A stretch of 64,000 bases of DNA. It comes from Micrococcaceae bacterium Sec5.7. Its GTDB lineage: Bacteria; Actinomycetota; Actinomycetes; Actinomycetales; Micrococcaceae. The notes under the pieces were generated by a model. That model worked only from the letters and a program-made list of their open reading frames with translations. It was not told the DNA's origin and did not search any database. The stretch covers positions 1,178,001-1,242,000 of the forward strand of contig CP144169.1 in assembly GCA_039636785.1 (NCBI GenBank). Reading direction: 5' to 3'. The first letter of the stretch is position 1, and each line of letters starts with the position of its first letter. Shown in pieces: positions 23,996 to 32,657 of the stretch. Made by a program: the position numbers and the translations under genes.

Positions 23996-25249
23996 CTACA
24001 CGAAGGCCGACTTCCCGGTCACTGCCCGGGCCACGATCAGCGAATTGATTTCGTAGCTGCCCTCGTAGGTGTACAGGATCTCGGCGTCCCCGAACAGCTT
24101 GCCCATCTCGTAATCGGTGCTGATGCCGTTGCCTCCCATAAGGGAGCGGCCCATGGCCACGGAAGCCCGTGCCAGCCGGGTGGTTGTGGACTTGGCCATG
24201 GCTGCCTGCACCATCTCCAGCTTGCCGTCCTGTTGGATCCGGGCCAGCTGGGCCATGAGCGCCAGTGACGCGCTGGCGTTACCCAGGATTTCGGCCAGCT
24301 GCTGCTGGATGAGCTGGAACCGTGCCAGTTCCTTGCCGAACTGCTTGCGTTCCAAAGAGTAGGAACGCGCGATGTCGAACGCGGCCAGCTGGATTCCGGC
24401 ACCTTGCCAGCCCACCCAGGCGCGTGAATCCCGCAGGAGGTCGTTGGCCTTGGAAAAGTCCGTGGCGCCGGGCAGCATGTTGGACTCCGGAATGCGGACG
24501 TTGTCCAGCACGATGTCCGCGTTCTGCATGATGCGCAGCCCGATTTTGTTCGCGATCTTGGTGGCCGAGTAGCCTGGCCGGTCTGTCTCGACGATGAAGC
24601 CCTTGATCTGCCGGTCCGCGTCATCGCGGGCCCAGACGAGCGCGAAGTCCGCGATGGTGCCGGCGCCGATCCAGCGTTTGGCTCCGTTGATGACCCACTC
24701 GCCGTTGTCCAGCCGGGCCGAGGTTTCCAGGCCGCCGGCAATGTCGGAGCCATGATCCGGTTCGGTCAGCGCAAAGGCGCCCAGTTGCGTAAAGGCGGTG
24801 AGGCCGGGCAGCCACTTGCGTTTCTGTTCTTCGGAGCCGAGTTCATCAATCATGCCGACAATCAGCTCGTTGTGGATTCCCACGAGCGCAGAGAGCGACA
24901 CGTCAGCGCGGGCCACCTCCACGTACATCAGGCCCTTGAACAGCTTGGATGTGCCGTCTGTCTGCAGCCCACCCAGGCCGTACTTTCCCATTTCGGCCAG
25001 CAGCCCGAAGGGAAACTCCTCACGGTTCCAGTACTCGATGGACGCGGCCCGGACGCGGGACTGCAGAAATTCGCGGATTTCCAGGTAGCGGGTGCGCTCC
25101 CCCTCAGGAAGCAGATCCACGATGTACATCAGGTCCGCGTCCGGGAAGGGCGGCGCCGGCTGAGCTGTGAACCCCGTTGGGAGCGCCTCCGGCGGCGGGG
25201 CCAACTCAGTAGTTTGACCGGTGTCACGTCCTTGTGGCTGCACGGGCAT
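23996..25249 (-). CDS. Acyl-CoA dehydrogenase
   Basis: A 417-residue flavin acyl-CoA dehydrogenase. FALTEPDHGSDIAGG and GAKRWIGAGTIADFALVWAR bind FAD/substrate, RKQFGKELARFQLIQQQLAE is the central helical region, and YEGSYEINSLIVARAVTG holds the C-terminal catalytic-base region in the arrangement of glutaryl-CoA-type dehydrogenases. It is divergent from an acyl-CoA synthetase and MarR regulator with palindromes between, so it probably oxidises the thioester that synthetase makes. The acyl substrate is unknown. Confidence 0.88.
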   Translation of the reverse strand: MPVQPQGRDTGQTTELAPPPEALPTGFTAQPAPPFPDADLMYIVDLLPEGERTRYLEIREFLQSRVRAASIEYWNREEFPFGLLAEMGKYGLGGLQTDGTSKLFKGLMYVEVARADVSLSALVGIHNELIVGMIDELGSEEQKRKWLPGLTAFTQLGAFALTEPDHGSDIAGGLETSARLDNGEWVINGAKRWIGAGTIADFALVWARDDADRQIKGFIVETDRPGYSATKIANKIGLRIMQNADIVLDNVRIPESNMLPGATDFSKANDLLRDSRAWVGWQGAGIQLAAFDIARSYSLERKQFGKELARFQLIQQQLAEILGNASASLALMAQLARIQQDGKLEMVQAAMAKSTTTRLARASVAMGRSLMGGNGISTDYEMGKLFGDAEILYTYEGSYEINSLIVARAVTGKSAFV

Positions 25250-25291
25250 AAGTCCCTTCGCTCTTCCAAACCCTTGGATGTCCTAGTATAT

Positions 25292-25336
25292 TGCACAGAG
25301 TTGATAATTCAGTGATGCGGATCACTAGTCTGTGCA
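25292..25336. promoter_or_regulatory. Nested palindromes between divergent acyl-CoA genes
   Basis: An outer inverted repeat, TGCACAGA (25292-25299) and TCTGTGCA (25329-25336), encloses an inner one, AGTGAT-gcgg-ATCACT (25311-25326). Both are perfect. They lie between the acyl-CoA dehydrogenase (start 25249) and the synthetase (start 25357); the MarR protein encoded downstream is the likely binder. Confidence 0.6.
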
Positions 25337-25356
25337 TCTCAAAACTAAGGGGCCCC

Positions 25357-27102
25357 ATGACAGTCACCGACGACTTCCGTGCCGCACGCGACCGGCTGCT
25401 TGCCCTGCGGAATGACTACGCCCAGGCGCGGCGTGAATTCCAGTGGCCGCGGTTCGAGGAATTCAACTTTGCCCTCGACTGGTTTGATCAGATCGCCGCG
25501 GATCCTGCCAAGGGCGGCAATCCTGCGCTGGTGATTGTTGAGCAGGACGGTTCGGCCACGCGCCGCAGCTTCGCCGAGCTCTCAGCACGCTCGAACCAGG
25601 TGGCCAATTGGCTGCGCAGCCAGGGCGTCCGCCGCGGGGACCGGATGATCATCATGCTGGGCAACCAGGTGGAACTCTGGGAGCTGATGCTGGCCGGCAT
25701 CAAACTAGGCATCGTGATGATCCCCACCACCACATTGATGGGCCCCGCGGATCTGAAGGACCGGGTGGAGCGCGGCGAGGCGACATGGGCCGCCGTCGGA
25801 AGTGCCAACATCGGCAAGTTTGCCGAGGTGCCGGGCAGCTACTCACTCATTGAAATCGGTGACGGCGGCAGCGGCGTCACCACGGCGGCCCTCCAGTACG
25901 GGGATTCCTCAGGCTCCCCCACCGGATTCGCCCCGGACGCCCCCACCAAGGCGGACGAAACGCTCCTGCTCTACTTCACGTCCGGCACCACCTCCAAGGC
26001 CAAGCTCGTGGAACACACCCATACCTCGTACCCCGTGGGGCACCTGTCCACCATGTTCTGGATCGGCATGGAGCCGGGAGATGTGCACCTCAACGTGGCC
26101 TCTCCGGGCTGGGCCAAGCACGCGTGGTCCAACGTGTTCACGCCGTGGATCGCGGAAGCCTGCGTGTTCCTCTACAACTACGAGCGCTTTGACGCCAGGG
26201 CACTGATGGAGCAGATGGACCGCGAAAAGGTCACGAGTTTCTGCGCGCCGCCCACGGTGTGGCGCATGCTGATCCAGGCCGATTTGACGCTGCTGAAGAA
26301 CCCGCCCGCCAAGGTGGTCTCCGCCGGTGAGCCGCTCAACGCCGAGGTGATCGGCCAGGTCCAGCGCGCCTGGGGCCAGACCATCAGGGACGGATTCGGC
26401 CAGACGGAAACCACGGTGCAGGTGGCCAATACGCCCGGCAGGCCGGTCAAAGTCGGAGCCATGGGCCTGCCCCTGCCGGGCTACGACGTTGTGCTGGTGG
26501 ATCCCGCCACAGGTCAAGAGGGCGACGACGGCGAGCTCTGCTTGCGCCTGGACCCCCGGCCCGTGGGGCTGATGAAGTCGTACTACGGTGACGCTGAAAA
26601 GACCGCCGACGCCTTCCGCGGCGGCTACTACCACACCGGTGACATGGCCAGCCGGGACGAGCACGGCGTTATCACGTATGTGGGCCGCGACGACGACGTC
26701 TTCAAGTCCTCCGACTACCGGCTGTCCCCGTTCGAGCTGGAGAGCGTCCTGATCGAGCACCCGGCGGTGGCGGAGGCCGCCGTCGTCCCCTCCCCGGATG
26801 CGCTTAAACTGTCCGTGCCCAAGGCATTTGTGGTGCTGGCCGCCGGCCATGAGCCGGGCCCTGAGCTGGCGGAGGACATCCTCCGGTACTGCCGCGACCA
26901 TCTGGCGCCGTTCAAGCGCATCCGTCGCCTCGAATTCGCGGAACTGCCCAAAACCATTTCCGGCAAGATCCGCCGGGTTGAGCTGCGGCACAGCGAGGAA
27001 CTCAGGCACGGCGGCGTCAGCGTTCCGGAGGGCGCCGATATCCCGGTGCTGGGCACGGAGTACTCGGAAGCGGACTTCCCGAACCTGAAGAGCCAGGCCT
27101 AA
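25357..27102 (+). CDS. AMP-forming acyl-CoA synthetase
   Basis: A 581-residue adenylate-forming ligase of the acetyl/medium-chain acyl-CoA synthetase type. LLYFTSGTTSKAKLVEHTH is the P-loop (with SKAK in place of the usual GxPK), DGFGQTETT the A5 motif, YHTGDMA and VGRDDDVFKSSDYRLSP the hinge, and the C-terminal lysine lies in ELPKTISGKIRR. AAGGGGCCCC precedes ATG 25357. The MarR gene starts 10 bases downstream; an acyl-CoA dehydrogenase is divergent. Together they look like activation plus first oxidation of a short or medium carboxylic acid. Confidence 0.9.
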   Translation: MTVTDDFRAARDRLLALRNDYAQARREFQWPRFEEFNFALDWFDQIAADPAKGGNPALVIVEQDGSATRRSFAELSARSNQVANWLRSQGVRRGDRMIIMLGNQVELWELMLAGIKLGIVMIPTTTLMGPADLKDRVERGEATWAAVGSANIGKFAEVPGSYSLIEIGDGGSGVTTAALQYGDSSGSPTGFAPDAPTKADETLLLYFTSGTTSKAKLVEHTHTSYPVGHLSTMFWIGMEPGDVHLNVASPGWAKHAWSNVFTPWIAEACVFLYNYERFDARALMEQMDREKVTSFCAPPTVWRMLIQADLTLLKNPPAKVVSAGEPLNAEVIGQVQRAWGQTIRDGFGQTETTVQVANTPGRPVKVGAMGLPLPGYDVVLVDPATGQEGDDGELCLRLDPRPVGLMKSYYGDAEKTADAFRGGYYHTGDMASRDEHGVITYVGRDDDVFKSSDYRLSPFELESVLIEHPAVAEAAVVPSPDALKLSVPKAFVVLAAGHEPGPELAEDILRYCRDHLAPFKRIRRLEFAELPKTISGKIRRVELRHSEELRHGGVSVPEGADIPVLGTEYSEADFPNLKSQA

Positions 27103-27111
27103 GGTCCAAGG

Positions 27112-27618
27112 ATGGGCAACCCGCTTCCCCGCGACCCCATTGCCGACGCCCAGCGGAACTGGGAGCAGCATGGCTGGCAGGATGTTGCCGCGCCCATGGC
27201 GGCCATCACGGCGATCATGCGCACCCAGCAGATCCTGCTGGCCCGGATCGAGGCCGCCCTCAAACCGTTCGGCCTGACGTTCGCCCGCTATGAACTCTTG
27301 GCCCTGCTCAGTTTCGCCCGCAGCGGCGCCCTGCCCATGAATAAGGCGAGCGCCCTGCTCCAGGTCCATCCCACTTCGGTGACCAACGCCGTCGACCGCC
27401 TGGAAAACGCCGGACTCGTGATCCGCTCCCCGCACCCCACCGACGGGAGGACCACGCTGATCCAGCTCACCGCTGAGGGACGGACCCTGGCCAAAAGCGC
27501 GACGGCGGTGCTCAACACCGAGATCTTCGGCCAGTCCGGTTTCGCTGGCCCGGACGTCGACCAGCTGATCCGGATCCTGGGCAGTTTCCGCCAGGGTGCC
27601 GGGGACTTCACAGAGTGA
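27112..27618 (+). CDS. MarR-family regulator
   Basis: A 168-residue winged-helix regulator. LTFARYELLALLSFARSG, KASALLQVHPTSVTNAVDRL (recognition helix) and SPHPTDGRTTLIQLTAEG (wing) define the family. It lies 10 bases after the acyl-CoA synthetase and is presumably co-transcribed, a feedback layout common for MarR repressors that sense an aromatic or acyl-CoA ligand. The nested palindromes at 25.3 kb are its probable targets. The ligand is inferred. Confidence 0.9.
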   Translation: MGNPLPRDPIADAQRNWEQHGWQDVAAPMAAITAIMRTQQILLARIEAALKPFGLTFARYELLALLSFARSGALPMNKASALLQVHPTSVTNAVDRLENAGLVIRSPHPTDGRTTLIQLTAEGRTLAKSATAVLNTEIFGQSGFAGPDVDQLIRILGSFRQGAGDFTE

Positions 27619-27619
27619 G

Positions 27620-28342
27620 TCAGCGGGCCTGAAAATTGATCGTTCGGCTGACGACTTTTTCCGCTGTTTCGTAGAGGGTCCGGCCATGGGCGCGGGCATG
27701 ATCACGCAGGAGCGCGAACGCTCCGTTCATGTCTACGTTGGCCGTGTGCGAAATCACGCCTTTAGCCTGCTCGATGACGATCCGGCTGTTCAGTGCCCGC
27801 TGGAGCTGTTCATTGACCAGCGAGCTTTGACGGAGCGCGCGTTCCTGCAGGAGGCTGATGGTCGCCATGTGCGCGAATGCCTGGGCGATGGCGGCGTCTT
27901 CAGCACTGAGCGGGCCGGCCTCGCGTCCAAACAGGTTCAGAGCACCGATCGTCCGGCTGCGCAGGCGCATCGGCACGGCGTGCACTGATGAGAAGCCTTG
28001 GGAGAGCGCGGCCGCCTGAAATTTCGGCCATTTGGAGGCGTCGCGCGAAATGTTGTCGACCGAGACAACGGAACCGGTCCGAAAGCAGTCAACGCACGGC
28101 CCCGCTCCGGCCTCTAGCTGCAGCACCTCCACCAGCTGGCTTTCCTCGCTTGTGGAGGCCACGACCTGGAGGTCGCCAGTAGGGTCGGCGAGCAAAAGCC
28201 CGGCGGCAGCGGCGTCAAGTATTCCCACTGATTCATCCACAAGGATGTGCAGCATATCGAAGACGTCGTAGTCCGCCACAAGAGTGTCCGCTATCTTGAC
28301 GAAAGCGGCGCTGACGCGCCGGGCGCGGCTTAAGGTCGCCAT
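27620..28342 (-). CDS. GAF-ANTAR antitermination regulator
   Basis: A 240-residue protein with an N-terminal GAF domain (about 15-160; LVDESVGILDAAAAGLLLAD, then FSSVHAVPMRLRSRTIGALN) and a C-terminal ANTAR domain (RIVIEQAKGVISHTANVDMN). ANTAR domains bind paired RNA hairpins and prevent termination. It ends two bases from the MarR stop (convergent) and lies 33 bases downstream of a second GAF-ANTAR gene on the same strand. The stimulus sensed by the GAF domain is unknown; it keeps two cysteines (GPCVDCFRTG) that could be redox-active. Confidence 0.88.
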   Translation of the reverse strand: MATLSRARRVSAAFVKIADTLVADYDVFDMLHILVDESVGILDAAAAGLLLADPTGDLQVVASTSEESQLVEVLQLEAGAGPCVDCFRTGSVVSVDNISRDASKWPKFQAAALSQGFSSVHAVPMRLRSRTIGALNLFGREAGPLSAEDAAIAQAFAHMATISLLQERALRQSSLVNEQLQRALNSRIVIEQAKGVISHTANVDMNGAFALLRDHARAHGRTLYETAEKVVSRTINFQAR

Positions 28343-28375
28343 ACCCGAATTCTACTGCACTTCAGAGCTGACGGG

Positions 28376-29056
28376 TCACCCGTCGCGGGGTGTGAGATCC
28401 AGATCCTTGTTGACGACGTCGCGGGCCACCTCGCGGACGGTGAGTCCCAGGGAAAAAGCGTGTGCACGCAACAGCAGCAGTGCGTCCGTTGCGGAGACAC
28501 CGGCCTGCGCCAGGACCATGCCGGTTGCCTGGTGGACCTCCCGTCGGGACAGCGGAGAGCCGGTCTGCAATGGACCGGTGTCTTCGCCGGATGCAATCGT
28601 CATGATTTGTCGGAGCAATTGCCAGCTCGCGGCGTCAGCGAGTCCAACAGCTGTGGAGTGATCAGCTGCGCTGAGCGGTCCGGCCGTGGAGTTATAGAGT
28701 TCCACGACTCCGATGTCCATGTCACCGAGCACCAGCGGGAAGACGAAGAGGGCTGAGACATCAAGTTTCATCAGAGCCTTGGCAAAGACGGGCCAGGCGT
28801 CATGCGGTGAAGTCCGTACGTGGGGAAGGAGAACTGGTTCCCGGGTTCTGAGCGCGTCCCACCTCGGGCCTTCGCCCAAGTCGAACTGCAGCTCGTCGAT
28901 CCTGGCCGCGACAGCGTCGCTGGCGCAGACCATCGTCTCCGGCGCCATGCCACCAAAGACGGAGACCGATACCCCGGAGATAGGCAACGACTGCAGGAAA
29001 CCCGAGCAAACGCCCGCGTCCGCGCGGTCTTCTCTTGGCGAGATCCCATCAACCAT
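28376..29056 (-). CDS. GAF-ANTAR antitermination regulator, second copy
   Basis: A 226-residue paralogue of the neighbouring regulator: GAF-like part (GVSVSVFGGMAPETMVCASD, FVFPLVLGDMDIGVVELYNS) and ANTAR part (VHQATGMVLAQAGVSATDAL). ATG 29056 is chosen because the family fold begins there; GAGG lies about 12 bases upstream, and a 26-residue longer start is possible. The two copies are clearly diverged, so the duplication is old. They may act as a heterodimer or respond to different signals. Confidence 0.85.
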   Translation of the reverse strand: MVDGISPREDRADAGVCSGFLQSLPISGVSVSVFGGMAPETMVCASDAVAARIDELQFDLGEGPRWDALRTREPVLLPHVRTSPHDAWPVFAKALMKLDVSALFVFPLVLGDMDIGVVELYNSTAGPLSAADHSTAVGLADAASWQLLRQIMTIASGEDTGPLQTGSPLSRREVHQATGMVLAQAGVSATDALLLLRAHAFSLGLTVREVARDVVNKDLDLTPRDG

Positions 29057-29391
29057 GGGCAACGATCGCCTCAATTGAGCCTGCGGAACGGAAGCCTGCC
29101 GCTGACGCCACCGGGAGTGGCGCCTGCCAGGCATCGGTCCAGCAAGAAATACGGGGCACGGGGCTGCGCCTCCTTGGGCTTTGTCTGCGTGCCATCAAAA
29201 CCATGATGGACGCGCCTGGTATTCCTACAGTTTATGCCCGCTTGACGGGACCATCCACGCCAGGACCCGCGGCGCGGCGCCGTGGGTGAGTTCTGCGGGT
29301 GCTATGCGCCTGCTTCCGAGCCGGATATACTCCGGTTATTACCCCGGACCCTGGTAGTGCCCTTTGTTGGCGAGCTATCCAGGAGGAGAAC
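29057..29391. other. 335-base intergenic region between GAF-ANTAR gene and unknown gene pair
   Basis: Divergent promoter region. TTGACG occurs at 29242 and TATACT at 29326, but they are not spaced as one promoter. CCGGA-TATAC-TCCGG forms a small hairpin at 29321-29335 in the leader of the plus-strand gene, followed by a GTTATTACCCCGGACC stretch. No gene, repeat or clear terminator was found. Confidence 0.4.
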
Positions 29392-29829
29392 ATGTCCATC
29401 CCGCAATCGCGATCTGTCCAGACGCACGGCGAGGCGATACTCAGCACGCTTTCAGACGGACGTCCAAGACGGCCAGCCCGGCGCGTGGGCCGTAACCCCG
29501 CTCACAGCCTGAATCGGACAGTATCGCAGGCTCCCGGAATTCGGCTGGATCAACCCCTGACGGATATCCACGTCCTCATTTCGGAGCTGAACTGCCTGCT
29601 GGAGCGCTATGAACTAATTAGCTCCAGGCAATTCGTCGACGAGGCCGCAAGGTCAATGAATCATTTTGCCATCGTCTCAATCCGGGAGGCGCTCGAGGAA
29701 ATCACCGCCACAGCCGTAGGTATTAACTTGTCGCTCCACGATGGGCCCGTTCCGATCAGATCGACCGTGGAGCCGGCCTGGACCACCACCCCTTTCGACC
29801 AGCCCAATAGGTCAGGAATCGCAGGATGA
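29392..29829 (+). CDS. Hypothetical protein
   Basis: A 145-residue protein with no signal peptide or membrane segment. The first 50 residues are basic and disordered-looking (GRPRRPARRVGRNP), then a helical region follows (LTDIHVLISELNCLLERYEL, SIREALEEITATAVGINLSL). AGGAGGAGAAC gives a strong ribosome site at ATG 29392, which makes it a real gene. It overlaps the next gene at ATGA and is divergent from two GAF-ANTAR regulators. I do not recognise the family. Confidence 0.7.
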   Translation: MSIPQSRSVQTHGEAILSTLSDGRPRRPARRVGRNPAHSLNRTVSQAPGIRLDQPLTDIHVLISELNCLLERYELISSRQFVDEAARSMNHFAIVSIREALEEITATAVGINLSLHDGPVPIRSTVEPAWTTTPFDQPNRSGIAG

Positions 29830-30092
29830 TCAGAACCATCGAGATAGGCCGGACCTTTCATGTGGAGGCGCACGAACCGCATGTTCTGGAACAGGACTTG
29901 AACTACGCGGTCGACACAGCCCGCCAGCACGCCGTGCAGTCGGGACTGCACGGAATTCTGGTTACCCGCCATGGGTACACCAACTTCACCGTCGCCGTCA
30001 GCACCGAAGTCCCTTACGGGGAGACCCACGAGCGACACGGGCCGGCATTGAGCGTGTGGAACCCACCAGCCACCGAGCAGAGCTCAAGCTGA
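29826..30092 (+). CDS. Hypothetical small protein
   Basis: An 88-residue protein starting at the ATGA overlap with the preceding gene. It has a compact alpha/beta look: TIEIGRTFHVEAHE, a helix (DLNYAVDTARQHAVQ), then strands GILVTRHGYTNFTVAVS. Several conserved-looking histidines are present but no known metal motif. It could partner the preceding protein. Function not recognised. Confidence 0.65.
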   Translation: MIRTIEIGRTFHVEAHEPHVLEQDLNYAVDTARQHAVQSGLHGILVTRHGYTNFTVAVSTEVPYGETHERHGPALSVWNPPATEQSSS

Positions 30093-30114
30093 CCGTTCCG
30101 GGCAACGCGAGGAA

Positions 30115-30696
30115 TCAACTGTTGGCAACCTTCGCCCGGACGTGCATCCGCTCACCCTGGCGCCCGAACAGGCTGATGAACTCCACTGCGTGGGCATCTG
30201 CGCGGCCAAACCAGTGCGGGACACGGGTGTCGAATTCCGCGGCCTCGCCGGCAGCCAGAACAACGTCCTGGTCGCCGAGAACCAGCCGCAGCTTCCCATT
30301 GAGCACGTAAATCCATTCGTATCCCTCGTGGACCTGCGGACTGGGTTCGTCATGACCGCCGGCGTGCAGGACCATTTTGTAAGCCTGGACCCCGCCCGGG
30401 CGACGCGTCAGCGGCACAATGGTCATTCGCTTGTTGACGATCGGCCGCAGATGCACCCGCGGATCCCCCGTGGCGGGCGCTCCCACCAGTTCGTCCAAGG
30501 GCACCCGGTGTGCCTTGGCCAAAGGCAACAACAGCTCAAGGTTGGGCCGGCGCTGCCCGGACTCCAGCCGGGACAGCGTGCTCACCGAAATCCCCGTGGC
30601 TTCCGAGAGAGCGGAAAGTGTGGTGTCGCGGCTCAGTCGAAGCGTGCGGAGTCGGGGACCCACCCCGGCGAGAACGTCGTCGATCTGTTCATCCAT
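30115..30696 (-). CDS. XRE-family regulator with cupin sensor domain
   Basis: A 193-residue regulator. The N-terminal XRE helix-turn-helix reads LRLSRDTTLSALSEATGISV followed by STLSRLESGQRRP; the C-terminal cupin_2 barrel has VHEGYEWIYVLNGKLRLVLG and GEAAEFDTRVPHWFG. The first cupin motif keeps one His and one Glu, so metal binding is possible. ATG 30696 is chosen at the domain start despite a weak ribosome site. It is divergent from a thioredoxin-reductase-like flavoprotein and probably controls it through the palindrome at 30706-30720. Confidence 0.9.
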   Translation of the reverse strand: MDEQIDDVLAGVGPRLRTLRLSRDTTLSALSEATGISVSTLSRLESGQRRPNLELLLPLAKAHRVPLDELVGAPATGDPRVHLRPIVNKRMTIVPLTRRPGGVQAYKMVLHAGGHDEPSPQVHEGYEWIYVLNGKLRLVLGDQDVVLAAGEAAEFDTRVPHWFGRADAHAVEFISLFGRQGERMHVRAKVANS

Positions 30697-30705
30697 ATTC
30701 TCAGT

Positions 30706-30720
30706 TTGCCATTCCGGCAA
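30706..30720. promoter_or_regulatory. Palindrome between XRE-cupin and flavoprotein genes
   Basis: TTGCC-ATTCC-GGCAA is a perfect 5-bp inverted repeat with a 5-base spacer, 10 bases from the regulator start codon and about 55 from the flavoprotein start. A TTTGCC half-site recurs at 30726. It is the likely XRE-cupin operator. Confidence 0.5.
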
Positions 30721-30774
30721 GGTTGTTTGCCACCCTTTACCGGTAGCAATGATGATGGATGAGGAGGTAGACAA

Positions 30775-31758
30775 ATGACTGAAGATAACAAAAACCTGTA
30801 CGACGTCGTGATCGTCGGCGGTGGTGCTGCCGGCTTGAGTGCCGCGCTGATGCTGGGCCGCTCCCGCCGCTCTGTGGTGGTGATCGACGGCGGAGAGCCG
30901 CGGAATGCGCCGGCAGCCGGCGTGCACGGATTCCTGTCACGTGACGGCGTGAGCCCCGCGGAGCTGCTCCGGGTGGGCCGAGCCGAAGCTGGGTCCTACG
31001 GCGGCCGGACGGTCAACGGGCAGGTGGTGTCGGCCGAGCATTCGGAGGGCGGTTTCGCCCTGACGCTGCAGGACGGCAGCATCGTGCTGGGGCGCAGGCT
31101 TCTGATCACTACTGGTCTAGTGGATGAGCTGCCGGATATCACCGGACTGCGGGAACTCTGGGGCAAGGACGTGCTGCACTGCCCGTATTGCCACGGCTGG
31201 GAGGTGCGGGACAAAGCCATCGGCATTCTGGGCACCGGACCATTCGCGGCGTTCCAGGCCCTGCTGTTCCGCCAGTGGAGCAGCAACATCACGCTGTTCC
31301 TCAACGACTCGACGCATCCCACAGACGTCGAGTTGGAGCAATTGGCCGCCCGGGGCATCACGGTGGTGGGCGGCCCGGTTGCCTCAATCCGGGCCGAGCA
31401 AGGCAAGCTCAGTGGAGTTGAGCTGAAAGACGGCCAGGTGATCGCGGCCGATGCTCTGGTGGTGGCGCCGCAGTTCATGGCACGGACCGACGCCTTCGCT
31501 GGCCTGGGGCTGAAGCCTTCACCGCACCCGATGGGCATGGGGGAATTCCTTGAGTCGGATGCCGACGGCGCCACCAGCGTTCCGGGCGTCTGGGCGGCGG
31601 GAAACGTGACTGACCTCCGCGCCCAGGTGCTGTCTTCGGCAGCGGGCGGCGCGTGGACCGCCGTCGCAATTAACGCGGATCTGATGGCTGAAGAACTGGA
31701 GGCAGCCGTCGCTGCCCACCGCAGGTCGGAATCGGCTGCTCCGCAACTGCCGTTCTAA
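30775..31758 (+). CDS. Thioredoxin-reductase-like FAD/NAD(P) oxidoreductase
   Basis: A 327-residue flavoprotein of the TrxB fold. VVIVGGGAAGLSAALMLGRS binds FAD, CPYCHGWEVRD (about residues 136-146) has the CPYC redox pair in the TrxB position, and GVWAAGNVTDLRAQV is the second FAD motif. The NAD(P)-binding glycine motif is degenerate (GILGTGPFAAFQAL). Such proteins are often paired with XRE-cupin regulators, as here. GAGGAGGTAGACAA precedes the ATG. Its redox partner is unknown; true thioredoxin reductase seems less likely because the pairing with trxA is absent. Confidence 0.85.
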   Translation: MTEDNKNLYDVVIVGGGAAGLSAALMLGRSRRSVVVIDGGEPRNAPAAGVHGFLSRDGVSPAELLRVGRAEAGSYGGRTVNGQVVSAEHSEGGFALTLQDGSIVLGRRLLITTGLVDELPDITGLRELWGKDVLHCPYCHGWEVRDKAIGILGTGPFAAFQALLFRQWSSNITLFLNDSTHPTDVELEQLAARGITVVGGPVASIRAEQGKLSGVELKDGQVIAADALVVAPQFMARTDAFAGLGLKPSPHPMGMGEFLESDADGATSVPGVWAAGNVTDLRAQVLSSAAGGAWTAVAINADLMAEELEAAVAAHRRSESAAPQLPF

Positions 31759-31795
31759 GCGTGCAAAAGGGCACATACGGGGCAATCGATTCCGG

Positions 31796-32575
31796 CTAAC
31801 GGTGTTTGAACTCCGGCTGGCGCTTTTCGGTGAAAGCGGCCATGCCTTCCTTCTGGTCCTCGGTGGCGAAGAGGGAATGGAAGGTGCGTCGCTCAAACAG
31901 CACGCCCTGGGCCAGTCCGGTTTCGAATGCGGCGTTGACGGCTTCCTTGGCCACCATGGCCACCGGCTTGGATTTGGAGGCAATGACCTCTGCGGCCTTC
32001 ATCGCTTCTTCGACCACGTCCGCGGCGGGCACCACACGGGACACCAGCCCGGAGCGTTCAGCCTCTTCGGCACCCATGAAGCGTCCGGTCAGTATCATGT
32101 CCATCGCCTTGGCCTTGCCCACGGCGCGGGTGAGACGCTGCGAGCCGCCCATACCGGGCAGGACCCCCAGATTAATCTCCGGCTGGCCGAACCTGGCGTT
32201 GTCTCCGGCGATGATGAAATCGCACATCATGGCCAGTTCGCAGCCACCGCCCAGGGCAAAGCCCGATACTGCGGCAATGATGGGGATCCGCAGGCGGGTG
32301 AGGTCCTCCCAGCCGCGGAACCAATCCGCGGCGTACATGTCCATGTAGCCCTTGGACGCCATTTCCTTGATGTCCGCACCGGCAGCAAAGGCCTTGCCGG
32401 AGCCGGTGATCACCACGGCGCCCACCCCGGGGTCCGTGTCCATGCCGGAAACGGCAGCCACCAGTTCGTCGAGCGTGGCCTTGTTCAGCGCGTTCAATGC
32501 CTCTGGCCTGTTCAGTGTCACGAGGCCAACCCGCCCGCGCCGTTCCACCAGAATGTTCGCGTACTCCTGCGCCAT
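31796..32575 (-). CDS. Enoyl-CoA hydratase
   Basis: A 259-residue crotonase. [14 protein letters not shown] and [14 protein letters not shown] form the oxyanion hole, and [20 protein letters not shown] provides the two catalytic glutamates (E in PEINLG and a partner near GGCE). It hydrates 2-enoyl-CoA to 3-hydroxyacyl-CoA. ATG 32575 is chosen at the start of the fold. It is the last of four co-directional genes of valine degradation, separated from mmsB by 82 bases that contain a tandem repeat, and would act on methacrylyl-CoA. Confidence 0.92.
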   Translation of the reverse strand: MAQEYANILVERRGRVGLVTLNRPEALNALNKATLDELVAAVSGMDTDPGVGAVVITGSGKAFAAGADIKEMASKGYMDMYAADWFRGWEDLTRLRIPIIAAVSGFALGGGCELAMMCDFIIAGDNARFGQPEINLGVLPGMGGSQRLTRAVGKAKAMDMILTGRFMGAEEAERSGLVSRVVPAADVVEEAMKAAEVIASKSKPVAMVAKEAVNAAFETGLAQGVLFERRTFHSLFATEDQKEGMAAFTEKRQPEFKHR

Positions 32576-32601
32576 GCGTGACCCCTTACGTAATTCTGCG
32601 T

Positions 32602-32657
32602 CTGTGCCGAGAGTTTTGTGCCGACAGTTCTGTGCCAAAAGTTCTATGCCGAAAGAG
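32602..32657. repeat. Four tandem 14-bp repeats between mmsB and enoyl-CoA hydratase
   Basis: Units CTGTGCCGAGAGTT, TTGTGCCGACAGTT, CTGTGCCAAAAGTT and CTATGCCGAAAGAG lie head to tail from 32602 to 32657, ending exactly at the mmsB stop codon. Copies differ at one to four positions. They fill most of the gap between two genes of one operon. Function unknown; replication slippage is the likely origin. Confidence 0.8.

Noticed and set aside
25909..27705. A 598-codon minus-strand frame across the acyl-CoA synthetase and MarR genes
   Set aside because: It spans two clear genes on the other strand and shows no recognisable domain.
32602..32657. CRISPR-like or phage attachment repeat
   Set aside because: Units are adjacent 14-mers without spacers and no integrase or mobile gene is nearby.
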